From: Stutzerimonas stutzeri | GTDB lineage: Bacteria; Pseudomonadota; Gammaproteobacteria; Pseudomonadales; Pseudomonadaceae | Assembly (NCBI GenBank): GCA_002387205.1 | Contig: DGLA01000025.1 | Coordinates: 2,871-66,870, forward strand | Reading direction: 5' to 3' | Length of the DNA: 64,000 nucleotides | In this document: positions 25,592 through 33,929 of the stretch, piece by piece | Position numbering within the stretch: the stretch's first letter is position 1 | How the letters are laid out: every line of letters begins with the position of its first letter | Notes under the pieces: generated by a model | Seen by the model: only the letters and a program-made list of their open reading frames with translations | What the model was told of the DNA's origin: nothing | The model's database searches: none | Translations under genes and position numbers: made by a program

Positions 25592-26257
25592 GCAACGGTC
25601 TCCTTTGAAGTGGACCGATTCTAGGCTGTATGGCCCTCGCCGCTCCAGCTATTGGCCCGATTGGCCGTTGGCCTTGGCTGTCGCTTTGATGGGTATCGTG
25701 GGCATAGCAATCTGACCTGCGGCAGAGCGTTGCCGCGCGGGACGCTACTGTACCGTAACCATACGATCAGTCTGTGAGGCGGGTGCGGGAGCGACCTGAG
25801 CGGATGTCAGACACCGGGCTGACCGACCTGCATCGTGACGAGGCGGCGGAGGGAAGACGGGTGTATTGACCGGCGCCGTCGCCCATCAACCATGTTCGGC
25901 TGATCTAATGAAGCGCAGATAGTCAATCCTTGCAGCGGAGCATGTGACGGAGGGCTTAACGGGTGCGGCAAAACTACGCAGGTTGACCAATGAGCCTAGT
26001 CGTCCTCTGGTTGGCCGCCAAGCGCTGTTCGTCGTTCCGATAAAAAAACGTCATCTGCTTGAAAAAGACTTTTTCCTGTCATCTGTTTTGCGGTATTACC
26101 TGATGCAAGACCGCCGAAACCTGCACTCACAGGTGGCGGCCTCTGGGTGGCCCCAAGCCCCTGCCACTCAAGTCCGCTCACCCTGGCGCACGGCGGTTTC
26201 TCTACGGCGGAGAGCATTCGGCTCTCCGTCGTTCCGGCTCCGAAAAGGTGATCGCGT
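25592..26257. other. Long leader/intergenic region upstream of phoH
   Basis: 666 bases between the divergent yaaA and phoH starts. A plus-strand open frame at 25944-26324 overlaps the phoH start and has no family features, so I reject it. A hairpin (26208-26228) lies 30 bases before the phoH ATG. Otherwise no clear promoter or RNA gene is seen. Confidence 0.55.
26208..26228 (+). promoter_or_regulatory. Hairpin in the phoH leader
   Basis: Perfect 8-bp stem CGGAGAGC / GCTCTCCG with loop ATTCG, ending 29 bases upstream of the phoH ATG and followed by GTCGTTCC. No T run follows, so it is more likely an mRNA structure than a terminator. Confidence 0.4.
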
Positions 26258-27646
26258 ATGGATGACTACGGCAGACCCCGCGCAACTCAGCCCACCCTCT
26301 ACGTTCTTGATACCAACGTTCTGATACACGACCCAAACGCCTTGCTGAATTTCCAGGAGCACCAGGTTGCCATTCCGATGACTGTGCTCGAAGAGCTGGA
26401 TCAGCTCAAGGCCGGTAAACATAGCGTTGCGGCTGAGTGCCGGCAGGCAATCCGTCTGATCGACAAGGTGCTGGGTGATGCCACGCCGGAAGAGGTCGAA
26501 CTTGGTGTCCCCATCCAGCGCGAGAAGAGCGGGCCTTGCGGCAGTCTCTCGATCCTGATGAGCAAGGGTGCCGACTCGAGCGCCCTTCCAGAAGACCTAA
26601 ACGACAACAAGATCATCAATCAGGTTGTCGAGTTGCAGCGGCGTACGGCTGGCGTGCCGGTTGTGCTCGTCACCAACGACATCAATATGCGGCTCAAGGC
26701 CCGCGCCTGCGGTGTGGCTTCCGAGGATTATCACACCGACAAGCTGGTAGATGATGTGGGCCAGCTGTCACGCGGCTATCACAGCCTGACTGGGTCGTTC
26801 TGGGACCGGGTCAGCAAGGTCGACACTCATCAGGGACATGGGCGGACCTGGCATCGCGTACAGCTGATCGACAACCTGCCAGCGGTACACATCAATGAAT
26901 TCATTCTTGATGAGCAGGGATTCGTCGGCTGGATCAAGGGCATAAAGGCCGACGAGCTGCTATTGCTGGATATGCATCAGGAGCCGCTGCTGCATCAGGA
27001 AGCATGGGGGCTGCGGCCGCGAGACATTCACCAGGCACTCGCCCTGTTTGCGTTGCTGGACCCGGATATCCATCTGGTCAACCTCTCGGGAGCTGCCGGG
27101 TCAGGCAAGACGATCCTGGCGCTAGCCGCCGCCATCGAGCAGACAGTGGTTAGCAAGCGTTACCGTCGCATCATCGCTACGCGTAGCGTGCAGGGGCTGG
27201 ATGAGGACATTGGCTTCCTGCCAGGCACCGAGGCAGAGAAGATGGAGCCATGGCTCGGCGCTATCACCGACAACCTCGAAGCCTTGCACATGGATGACGA
27301 GAGTACCCATGGCAGCGTTGACTACATCCTTCAGAAGGTGCCGCTGCAGTTCAAATCCCTCAACTACATCCGTGGGCGTAGCTTTCAGCAGAGCCTGATC
27401 CTGATCGATGAATGCCAGAACCTCACACCGCATCAGATGAAGACCATCATCACCCGTGCTGGCAGCGGGTCGAAGGTGGTATGCCTCGGCAACCTGGCAC
27501 AGATCGATACGCCTTATCTCTCTGCAACCAGTTCCGGGCTCACCTACCTCACAGAACGATTCAAGGACTTTCCCCACGGCATGCACATCACCTTGCAGGG
27601 CGTCCCTCGTTCGGTACTGGCCGAATACGCAGAGGCCCACCTGTAA
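26258..27646 (+). CDS. PIN-PhoH ATPase (PhoH2-type)
   Basis: Protein of 462 residues joining two domains. An N-terminal PIN nuclease domain (about 14-150) has its acidic residues in V-L-D-T-N-V-L-I-H-D and E-E-L-D, plus a later T-N-D-I-N. The C-terminal PhoH P-loop ATPase (about 240-460) has Walker A G-A-A-G-S-G-K-T near residue 275 and Walker B L-I-L-I-D-E-C-Q-N. Mycobacterial PhoH2 with this architecture is an RNA helicase and RNase. The ATG follows AAAAGGTGATCGCGT. It is upstream of moaCDE by 130 bases, including a short heptamer repeat, an order shared with other pseudomonads. Confidence 0.92.
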   Translation: MDDYGRPRATQPTLYVLDTNVLIHDPNALLNFQEHQVAIPMTVLEELDQLKAGKHSVAAECRQAIRLIDKVLGDATPEEVELGVPIQREKSGPCGSLSILMSKGADSSALPEDLNDNKIINQVVELQRRTAGVPVVLVTNDINMRLKARACGVASEDYHTDKLVDDVGQLSRGYHSLTGSFWDRVSKVDTHQGHGRTWHRVQLIDNLPAVHINEFILDEQGFVGWIKGIKADELLLLDMHQEPLLHQEAWGLRPRDIHQALALFALLDPDIHLVNLSGAAGSGKTILALAAAIEQTVVSKRYRRIIATRSVQGLDEDIGFLPGTEAEKMEPWLGAITDNLEALHMDDESTHGSVDYILQKVPLQFKSLNYIRGRSFQQSLILIDECQNLTPHQMKTIITRAGSGSKVVCLGNLAQIDTPYLSATSSGLTYLTERFKDFPHGMHITLQGVPRSVLAEYAEAHL

Positions 27647-27712
27647 TCGATCGGCTGGTGCACGCTGGGAGCGTCTACGAGCACGGCCTGGAAGCGGGCC
27701 AGGTTCGGGCTC

Positions 27713-27733
27713 GCTTCCAGCTTCCAGCTTCCA
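27713..27733 (+). repeat. Three tandem GCTTCCA heptamers downstream of phoH
   Basis: Three perfect copies of GCTTCCA in the phoH-moaC gap. It has the same unit as the longer array at 37101-37162, so both belong to one repeat family. Confidence 0.85.
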
Positions 27734-27776
27734 GCTGAGCTAAACTGCGGAACCCACAGTCTTACCAGGATTAACA

Positions 27777-28247
27777 ATGCTCACCCATCTTGATTCCCAG
27801 GGGCGGGCCAACATGGTCGACGTTACTGCCAAGGCCGTTACGGCCCGAGAGGCGGTGGCGGAAGCCAAGGTCCGCATGCTCCCCGAAACCTTGCAGATGA
27901 TTCAGCAAGGTGGCCATCCCAAGGGTGATGTCTTCGCCGTCGCCCGCATTGCCGGCATACAGGCGGCAAAGAAGACCCATGAGCTGATTCCTCTGTGTCA
28001 TCCGCTGTTGCTGACCAGCATCAAGCTCGACCTGCAACCGGAGGGTGACGACTGCGTACGGATCGAGGCGCGCTGCAGGCTGGCTGGCCAGACGGGAGTT
28101 GAAATGGAAGCACTGACGGCTGCCAGCATCGCTGCGCTGACCATTTACGACATGTGCAAGGCGGTCGACAAAGGCATGGTGATCGAGGGGGTTCGATTGC
28201 TGGAGAAACTCGGCGGCAAAAGCGGCCACTGGCAGGTACCGACATGA
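27777..28247 (+). CDS. moaC: Cyclic pyranopterin monophosphate synthase
   Basis: Protein of 156 residues that, with MoaA, converts GTP to cyclic pyranopterin monophosphate in molybdenum-cofactor synthesis. MoaC motifs visible are N-M-V-D-V-T-A-K, GDVFAVARIAGIQAAKKT with catalytic Lys, LIPLCHPL, GVEMEALTA and Y-D-M-C-K-A-V-D-K-G with the catalytic Asp. Length is standard. The ATGA overlap with moaD indicates coupling. moaA and moaB are not in the window, so the pathway is completed elsewhere. Confidence 0.96.
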   Translation: MLTHLDSQGRANMVDVTAKAVTAREAVAEAKVRMLPETLQMIQQGGHPKGDVFAVARIAGIQAAKKTHELIPLCHPLLLTSIKLDLQPEGDDCVRIEARCRLAGQTGVEMEALTAASIAALTIYDMCKAVDKGMVIEGVRLLEKLGGKSGHWQVPT

Positions 28248-28492
28248 TCCAGGTCCAGTATTTTGCGCGTTATCGCGAGGCACTTGGCCTCGATTCGGAA
28301 GAGGTGGAGTGGGATGCATCGATGCGCCATCTCGATGACCTGCGCGTGCGGCTCTCGGCGCGCGGACCCGAGTGGGCTGTATTGAATGAGCGAAACCTGA
28401 TGTGTGCCCGCAACCAGGAACTTTGCAGTCTGGATGAGCCGCTGGCCGACGGCGATGACGTTGCATTCTTTCCCACCGTGACCGGAGGTTGA
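28244..28492 (+). CDS. moaD: Molybdopterin synthase small subunit (sulfur carrier)
   Basis: Ubiquitin-like protein of 82 residues ending in the Gly-Gly tail (T-V-T-G-G) that becomes a thiocarboxylate and donates sulfur to precursor Z. The D-D-V-A-F-F-P block before the tail is typical. Its ATG overlaps the moaC stop (ATGA). It starts with MIQVQYFARYREALG. It partners with MoaE, encoded 2 bases downstream. Confidence 0.95.
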   Translation: MIQVQYFARYREALGLDSEEVEWDASMRHLDDLRVRLSARGPEWAVLNERNLMCARNQELCSLDEPLADGDDVAFFPTVTGG

Positions 28493-28494
28493 AC

Positions 28495-28959
28495 ATGTCC
28501 GTGCGCATCCAGCAGGCGACGTTCGATCCAGGTGACGAACTTAACGCACTGCATGCAGCCAACCTTGGAATCGGAGCGGTTGCCTGCTTCGTTGGTTACG
28601 TCCGGGATTTCAATGATGGCCACGACGTGGCCGGCATGTTCCTCGAGCATGCGCCGGGAATGACGGAGAAAGCGCTGCAAAAGATCATCGACGAAGCGGG
28701 GGAACGCTGGCCCTTGCTAAAGCTCGAGATCGTGCATCGAATAGGTCCGCTTGATGCGGGCGAACCGATCGTCTTTGTTGGCGCCGCCAGTGCCCATCGC
28801 GAGGCGGCATTCGATAGCTGTCGATTCGTCATGGACTACCTGAAAACGCGGGCGCCGTTCTGGAAGAAGGAAAAAACGCCCGACGGGCCGCGTTGGGTCG
28901 AAGGACGCTGCAGCGACCAGGCCGCAGCCGATCGATGGCGGGACAGCCCGAGCAGCTAG
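28495..28959 (+). CDS. moaE: Molybdopterin synthase catalytic subunit
   Basis: Protein of 154 residues forming the MoaD2-MoaE2 heterotetramer that makes molybdopterin. The MoaE hallmarks are G-A-V-A-C-F-V-G-Y-V-R near residue 30, HRIGPL, S-A-H-R-E-A-A-F, and the catalytic lysines in F-W-K-K-E-K near residue 120. Start 28495 has GGAGG seven bases upstream. The tail after residue 130 is rich in Arg, Asp and Ser. Confidence 0.95.
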   Translation: MSVRIQQATFDPGDELNALHAANLGIGAVACFVGYVRDFNDGHDVAGMFLEHAPGMTEKALQKIIDEAGERWPLLKLEIVHRIGPLDAGEPIVFVGAASAHREAAFDSCRFVMDYLKTRAPFWKKEKTPDGPRWVEGRCSDQAAADRWRDSPSS

Positions 28960-29160
28960 CGAATTTGTCATCCGCAACACCTTTGCCTAGCAGCCGGCAT
29001 CGAGACGACCCTAGCCCTGGCGTTGCTATCCTGACCCAGGGTTCCGTTCGCTTTCTTCCTGCGCGGCAGGGTTGTTGAGTATTGAGGGAATGGCTGGCCT
29101 GGGTTCGCCCGATGGACCTCAGGCAGAGCAGAGGTAGGCCTTGCCTGTCTCGTTTGGTCT

Positions 29161-30579
29161 TTAGTGCTTGGGTGGCACAGGCGCCAGCAGCTCGGCAGGG
29201 GGCATCTCGCAACTGATCTTCCGACCGAGCAATGCCTCTATTGCAGGTAGGGCAAAGGCGTCATCCTCGCCGGCAAAGCTGATCGAGGTACCGCTGGCGC
29301 CCGCCCGACCGGTACGACCGATACGGTGTACATAGTCATCGGGCACTTCCGGCAGGGTGAAGTTGATGACGTGGCTGATGCCGTCGACATGGATGCCGCG
29401 GCCGGCGACATCAGTGGCCACCATGACGCGGATCTTGCCTTCACGGAAACCTTCCAGGGCCCGGATACGCTTGTGTTGCGGAACGTCGCCTGACATCTGC
29501 ACGGCGCTGATACCGTCGCGGGTCAGGCGTTCTTCGATGCGCCGCACCTCGTCCTTGCGGTTGGCAAATACCATCACGCGCGTCCAGTCATTCTGGGTAA
29601 TGAGGTTGTAGAGCAATTTGTACTTGTCGCTGCCCGCGACGGCATAGACATGCTGTTCGACCGTATCGCTGGCCACGTTGACTGCTTCGATCTCGACAAT
29701 CGCCGGATCGGTGGTCCACTGTTTGGCCAGGTTCATCACGTCATCGGTGAAGGTGGCGGAAAACAGCAGCGTCTGCCGCTCACTCTTTGGCGGAGTCTGG
29801 CGGATGATCTGGCGGACCTGGGGAATGAACCCCATGTCCAGCATGCGATCAGCTTCGTCGAGAACCAGCACTTCGACCATGTCCAGATGCACTTCGCCGC
29901 GCTGGTTGAAGTCCAGAAGGCGACCGGGCGTGGCCACCAGAATGTCGCAGTAGCGGGATTCGAGCGCCTTGAGCTGTTTGTCGAAATCCATGCCGCCGAC
30001 AAAGCTCATGACGTTCAGGCCGGTGTATTTGGTCAGGTTCAGCGCATCGTTGGCAATCTGCACGACCAGCTCGCGAGTCGGTGCGATGATCAGTGCGCGA
30101 GGCTCACCCATATAGCGGTCGCTCGGTGGCGGCGTCTGCAATAACTGTGTGATGGTCGAGACAAGGAATGCGGCGGTTTTACCAGTCCCTGTCTGGGCGC
30201 GGCCAATGGCGTCACGTCCTTTGAGGGTGAAGCCGAGGACCTGGGCCTGGATGGGCGTGCAGTAAGGAAACCCGAGGTCGTGAATAGCGTGCATCAGCTC
30301 TGGCGCAAGATTGAAGTCGTGAAACCGCGTCTTGCCCTCGACGGGCTCGACAGTGAAATCTTCCAGTTTCCAGGCTGGCGCCACTGGCGCGGTAGGCTTT
30401 CGCGGCCGCTCGCGGCGTACCTTGGCACCTGGCTCAACAGCATTGTCATGCTGCGCCTTGACCCCCTCGGAGGGCGTCGGGGTGCTGGCGCCGGTGTCTG
30501 TAACGGTACTGCTGTGAGGCTGGGTAACAGAGGGCTTGCTTGCACCTTTGCTGAACATCTTTTTGAGTGCTTCTAGCAC
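29161..30579 (-). CDS. rhlB: DEAD-box RNA helicase RhlB
   Basis: Helicase of 472 residues, known in E. coli as a degradosome component that unwinds mRNA. All DEAD-box motifs are present: A-Q-T-G-T-G-K-T, PTRELV, TPGRLLD, DEAD (in LVLDEADRMLDMGF), SAT, VMVFANR, ATDVAGRGIH and HRIGRTGRAG. The N-terminal extension (about residues 1-80) is low-complexity, rich in Ser/Thr/Pro then Lys/Arg, as in other Pseudomonas RhlB proteins. The C-terminal tail is short. Translation begins at a GTG (30579) behind GAGAAG. It lies 96 bases downstream of a GGDEF gene on the same strand. Confidence 0.93.
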   Translation of the reverse strand: MLEALKKMFSKGASKPSVTQPHSSTVTDTGASTPTPSEGVKAQHDNAVEPGAKVRRERPRKPTAPVAPAWKLEDFTVEPVEGKTRFHDFNLAPELMHAIHDLGFPYCTPIQAQVLGFTLKGRDAIGRAQTGTGKTAAFLVSTITQLLQTPPPSDRYMGEPRALIIAPTRELVVQIANDALNLTKYTGLNVMSFVGGMDFDKQLKALESRYCDILVATPGRLLDFNQRGEVHLDMVEVLVLDEADRMLDMGFIPQVRQIIRQTPPKSERQTLLFSATFTDDVMNLAKQWTTDPAIVEIEAVNVASDTVEQHVYAVAGSDKYKLLYNLITQNDWTRVMVFANRKDEVRRIEERLTRDGISAVQMSGDVPQHKRIRALEGFREGKIRVMVATDVAGRGIHVDGISHVINFTLPEVPDDYVHRIGRTGRAGASGTSISFAGEDDAFALPAIEALLGRKISCEMPPAELLAPVPPKH

Positions 30580-30675
30580 GGTCTTCTCATCTATGTCTTG
30601 TAAGGGTTCGCTCGCCAGTGTAATGCAATACGCAGATACGGCGAAGACTTGCTCCAGCAGGGGCCGGTGTGTTGT

Positions 30676-31611
30676 CTAGCCGCAGACCTGATTGCGGCCC
30701 CTTTCCTTTGCTTGATAAAGCGCCTGGTCCGCCAGATGGATAAGGCTGTCCAGGTCGGCGTCGGGTTGCATGCTCGCCACACCGACGGAAATGGTCACCC
30801 CAGGCAGCAGGCCGATCGGCGAGTGAAAGGAGGAAACGCTCTCAAGGCTCTGGCGCAAGCGCTCGCCGACATTCCTTGCGTCGTTCAGTGCCATCTCGGG
30901 CAACAGCACCACGAACTCCTCGCCGCCATAACGGACAAGGCTGTCGGCGGGGCGGAGCAGCTTGCGGAGTGTGTTCACCACCAGGCATAGCGCATGGTCA
31001 CCGGCCAGGTGGCCATGGCTGTCGTTATATCGCTTGAACTGATCGACATCGATCATCAATAGCGAGAGTGGCTGGCCGGCGAGGGTGCAGCGCGCCCGTT
31101 CGCGTCCGTAGACATATTCCAGCCAGCGACGATTGAACGAACCGGTCAGCTTGTCGATATTGGCGTTCTGTTCGCTGTTGATGATCAGCCGATCGCTCAA
31201 GCGGACACGTTGACAAAGCAGTTCTGCCAAGTTTTGCATCAGCTGTGGCGAGCGGGTCAACAGCTGCATAGAGCGGCGGTGCACACGCAGCAGCACGGAA
31301 GGTTCGATCGCGAGAACGTAGGCAGAGGGCGGAAGATTGTCCATGAAGCTGATCTCGCCTGCACAATCACCCGGTCCGATCGAGCGAACCGGGCTGCCGT
31401 CGAGTGAGTCCAGGTGGACAGCCAGCTCGCCTTCAAGCACCAGGTAAAGGTAGTGATTGTGTTCCAGCGGGGTCAGGAGAAGCTCGCCAAGCTCGAGTTC
31501 GCAAGGTTCAAAGACCTCCTGTAGCAGCCGCAGGCAAAACGCATCCACATGATTCAGCAGCCATGCCTGCTCCAAATGCTGCCGCTGCACTCGCCAGCTG
31601 GCGAGCCTCAT
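30676..31611 (-). CDS. Diguanylate cyclase with cyclic-nucleotide-binding-like domain
   Basis: Cytoplasmic protein of 311 residues. The N-terminal part (about 25-140) has the cNMP-binding beta-roll pattern, including YLVLEGELAVHL and the phosphate-cassette-like G-D-C-A-G-E-I-S-F-M. The arginine normally found a few residues on (R-x-A) is replaced by P-S-A, so cAMP binding is doubtful. The C-terminal GGDEF domain is intact, with G229-G-E-E-F233 and an I-site R220-P-A-D223 five residues before it. It should make c-di-GMP with product inhibition. No membrane helix. It lies upstream of rhlB on the same strand. Its ATG lies upstream of an ordinary intergenic stretch. Confidence 0.9.
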   Translation of the reverse strand: MRLASWRVQRQHLEQAWLLNHVDAFCLRLLQEVFEPCELELGELLLTPLEHNHYLYLVLEGELAVHLDSLDGSPVRSIGPGDCAGEISFMDNLPPSAYVLAIEPSVLLRVHRRSMQLLTRSPQLMQNLAELLCQRVRLSDRLIINSEQNANIDKLTGSFNRRWLEYVYGRERARCTLAGQPLSLLMIDVDQFKRYNDSHGHLAGDHALCLVVNTLRKLLRPADSLVRYGGEEFVVLLPEMALNDARNVGERLRQSLESVSSFHSPIGLLPGVTISVGVASMQPDADLDSLIHLADQALYQAKERGRNQVCG

Positions 31612-31809
31612 GGCTGCCCGTTCCCGTTGGATGACACCCTTGTCATGGCTATTGCACGCATTCCATCGCTGCCGGCTAGGTCGGCTTCTACTGGCCGCGA
31701 TAGGGCGCTACAGCGGGAGGCCTATCGAAATTGCAACTACTCTCGCCTAGCGTAGCCTCATTTGGCGAATGCGGCAGGTGCACAAAGTCACATTTTGCTG
31801 TCAACGAGC

Positions 31810-32466
31810 TCAACCCAGCCGGGCCGCCAGCCATTCACCGATCTCACGAATCTCCTCCGGTACTACTTCGTGAGCCATCGGATAGTCCTTCCATTGCGCA
31901 TCTACCTTGTTAGCGAGCAAGCACTCAAAGGCTGCCCGGCCCATTGATGGCAGCACGACGTTGTCGTTGGAACCATGCAGCACCAGTACCGGCAGCCCGG
32001 CCTGGAGGGTTGAAAGTTTCAGGTCGGCATTGAATGTCGGCGCGTAGGTGGACAAGGCGATGACTCCACCCAGTGGGCCTGGCCAGCGCAGGAAAGCGGT
32101 GTGGTAGACCACCGCACCACCCTGGGAAAATCCGGCCAGAAAGATGCGGGCAGGATCGATGCCGCTGTCGCGCTGTGCTTCGATCAGGTCGATCACGCTT
32201 TGCGCCGATAGCTCAAGCTGTTCCTGGTTTATGGCCCGGGCCGGGCTCATCGCCAGGATGTCGTACCAGCTCGGCATGGCCCAGCCACCGTTGATGGTGA
32301 CAGCACGAGTTGGCGCCTGCGGCAATACGAAACGAGTCGTTAGCAACCGCTGTTGCAGGGCTTCGGCAACCGGCAGGAAGTCGTAGCGGTCAGCGCCAAG
32401 GCCATGCAGCCAGATCACGCAGGCGTCGGCATTATGGGCGGGCTCGATGATCAGTGGGTCACTCAT
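31810..32466 (-). CDS. Carboxylesterase / phospholipase family alpha/beta hydrolase
   Basis: Cytoplasmic serine hydrolase of 218 residues, the size of the Pseudomonas carboxylesterase II family. The catalytic triad can be read: Ser in G-F-S-Q-G-G near residue 114, Asp in H-G-S-N-D-N-V near residue 168 and His in M-A-H-E-V near residue 199. The oxyanion-hole segment is W-L-H-G-L-G-A-D near residue 19. Acyl-ester or lysophospholipid substrates are typical for the family. It is divergent from aapJ, sharing a 346-base region with the sigma54-type promoter. Confidence 0.92.
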   Translation of the reverse strand: MSDPLIIEPAHNADACVIWLHGLGADRYDFLPVAEALQQRLLTTRFVLPQAPTRAVTINGGWAMPSWYDILAMSPARAINQEQLELSAQSVIDLIEAQRDSGIDPARIFLAGFSQGGAVVYHTAFLRWPGPLGGVIALSTYAPTFNADLKLSTLQAGLPVLVLHGSNDNVVLPSMGRAAFECLLANKVDAQWKDYPMAHEVVPEEIREIGEWLAARLG

Positions 32467-32490
32467 GGTGGGCTCCAGTCGGGGCGGCGC

Positions 32491-32505
32491 GCGCTAAGTT
32501 GGTGC
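32491..32505 (+). promoter_or_regulatory. NtrC-like enhancer half-match upstream of the aap operon
   Basis: GCGCT-N5-GGTGC resembles the NtrC site GCACC-N5-GGTGC: the right arm is perfect and the left matches at three of five bases. It lies about 97 bases upstream of the -24 element, a usual enhancer distance. The assignment is inference. Confidence 0.4.
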
Positions 32506-32601
32506 GGTCGCAGATGAGATATGCAGCAATCTGCGGCGAGGTTACCTGTACCAGACGCTGCGATGAAGCGCTCGGGCGTGCGCCTAAAGGCATTTTGATT
32601 C

Positions 32602-32617
32602 TGGTACGCCACTTGCT
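32602..32617 (+). promoter_or_regulatory. Sigma54 (RpoN) promoter of aapJQMP
   Basis: TGGTACG-CCAC-TTGCT has the -24 GG and -12 GC separated by exactly 10 bases, and matches the RpoN consensus TGGCACG-N4-TTGCW at all but one position. Expected transcription start is near 32628, giving a leader of about 185 bases before aapJ. Confidence 0.75.
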
Positions 32618-32812
32618 TTAGTTCAGATACCTGACGCGCCGCACGTCTTCGGTACGCCTGCAGACAAAGCGGGTCAGGAAGGTTGCTGATAACCAAACGG
32701 CGGCTAGACTGAGGTCAGTTTCTTCTTCGCCCCCTCGAAAGGCATCGAGTGGCAGCCTGTGATCCAGGCAGAGGACGCTAACCACAAGAATAAAAGCAAA
32801 CTGGAGGTTTCG

Positions 32813-33841
32813 ATGATAAGGGTTAAATCCACACTGGCCATGCTTGGTGCTGCAACATTGTTGGGCACGAGCGGCTTGGCACAAGCGGGGGCGACGCTTG
32901 ACGCAGTCAAGAGCAAGGGGTTTGTGCAGTGCGGCGTCAGCGACGGGTTGCCTGGCTTCTCCTACACCGACGCCAAGGGCGAGTACAAGGGAATCGATGT
33001 GGATGTCTGCCGCGCGGTAGCGGCTGCGGTATTTGGTGATGCAGGCAAGGTCAAGTTCAGCCCGCTGACAGCCAAGGAGCGTTTCACTGCGCTGCAATCC
33101 GGCGAGGTCGACGTGCTTTCGCGCAACACCACCTGGACCAGTTCCCGCGATGCGGCGATGGGTCTGAATTTCACCGGCGTGACCTACTACGACGGCCAGG
33201 GATTCCTGGTCAACAAATCAGTCGGGGTATCCAGCGCCAAGGAGCTCGACGGCGCTACTGTCTGCATCCAGGCAGGCACTACCACCGAACTGAACCTGTC
33301 CGATTACTTCCGCGCTAACAACCTCAAATACACCCCGATCACCTACGACACCTCCGACGAAAGCGCCAAGTCGCTCGAGTCAGGACGTTGCGACGTGCTC
33401 ACCTCGGACCAGTCCCAGCTCTATGCCCAGCGGATCAAGTTGGCGAAGCCGGACGATTACGTCGTATTGCCGGAAGTCATCTCCAAGGAGCCGCTCGGCC
33501 CAGCCGTGCGTCAGGGCGATGAAGAATGGTTCGATATTGTTCGCTGGGCACTGTTCGGCATGATCAACGCCGAAGAACTGGGCATTACCTCTGCGAATGT
33601 TGAAGAGATGGCCAAGTCCACCAAGAATCCCGACGTTGCTCGGCTGTTGGGTGCCGAAGGGGAATACGGCAAGGATCTGAAACTGCCGAAGGACTGGGCA
33701 GTGCAGATCGTCAAGCAGGTAGGAAACTACGGCGAAGTGTTCGAACGAAACATCGGTTCCGGTAGCGAGCTGAAGATCGAGCGCGGCCTGAACGCGCTTT
33801 GGACCAATGGAGGTCTGCAGTACGCACCCCCGGTGCGTTGA
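32813..33841 (+). CDS. aapJ: General L-amino-acid ABC transporter, periplasmic binding protein
   Basis: Protein of 342 residues. A Sec signal peptide (about 1-25, ending LAQA) is followed by the mature type II solute-binding fold. The family start G-F-V-Q-C-G-V-S-D-G-L-P-G-F, FTALQSGEVDVLSRNTTWT and SDQSQL blocks match AapJ rather than the shorter polar amino-acid binding proteins. It captures several L-amino acids in the periplasm for AapQMP. Start 32813 is set by GGAGG seven bases upstream. A sigma54 promoter precedes it and two hairpins separate it from aapQ. Confidence 0.93.
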   Translation: MIRVKSTLAMLGAATLLGTSGLAQAGATLDAVKSKGFVQCGVSDGLPGFSYTDAKGEYKGIDVDVCRAVAAAVFGDAGKVKFSPLTAKERFTALQSGEVDVLSRNTTWTSSRDAAMGLNFTGVTYYDGQGFLVNKSVGVSSAKELDGATVCIQAGTTTELNLSDYFRANNLKYTPITYDTSDESAKSLESGRCDVLTSDQSQLYAQRIKLAKPDDYVVLPEVISKEPLGPAVRQGDEEWFDIVRWALFGMINAEELGITSANVEEMAKSTKNPDVARLLGAEGEYGKDLKLPKDWAVQIVKQVGNYGEVFERNIGSGSELKIERGLNALWTNGGLQYAPPVR

Positions 33842-33849
33842 CCAAGCCG

Positions 33850-33873
33850 GACCGGCGTCCTGCCGGTCTTGTT
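33850..33873 (+). terminator. Hairpin with T-rich tail just after aapJ
   Basis: Seven-bp stem GACCGGC / GCCGGTC, loop GTCCT, followed by TTGTTT. It could act as a partial terminator, reducing transcription into aapQ. Confidence 0.5.
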
Positions 33874-33883
33874 TCAAGGATGA

Positions 33884-33913
33884 GCGCTGCCGGTGTCTAT
33901 GCACCGGCAGCGC
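33884..33913 (+). promoter_or_regulatory. Perfect 12-bp intercistronic hairpin between aapJ and aapQ
   Basis: Arms GCGCTGCCGGTG and CACCGGCAGCGC pair perfectly around loop TCTATG. No T run follows. Its position after a binding-protein gene and before the permease gene fits an mRNA-stabilising element that raises aapJ over aapQMP. It ends 16 bases before the aapQ ATG. Confidence 0.7.
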
Positions 33914-33929
33914 CGTATGAGGTTTCTTG

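Noticed and set aside
25944..26324. A 126-codon frame before and overlapping phoH
   Set aside because: No recognisable domain or ribosome site, and its end runs into the phoH PIN domain.
27713..27733. CRISPR repeats
   Set aside because: Seven-base tandem units with no spacers and no cas genes.
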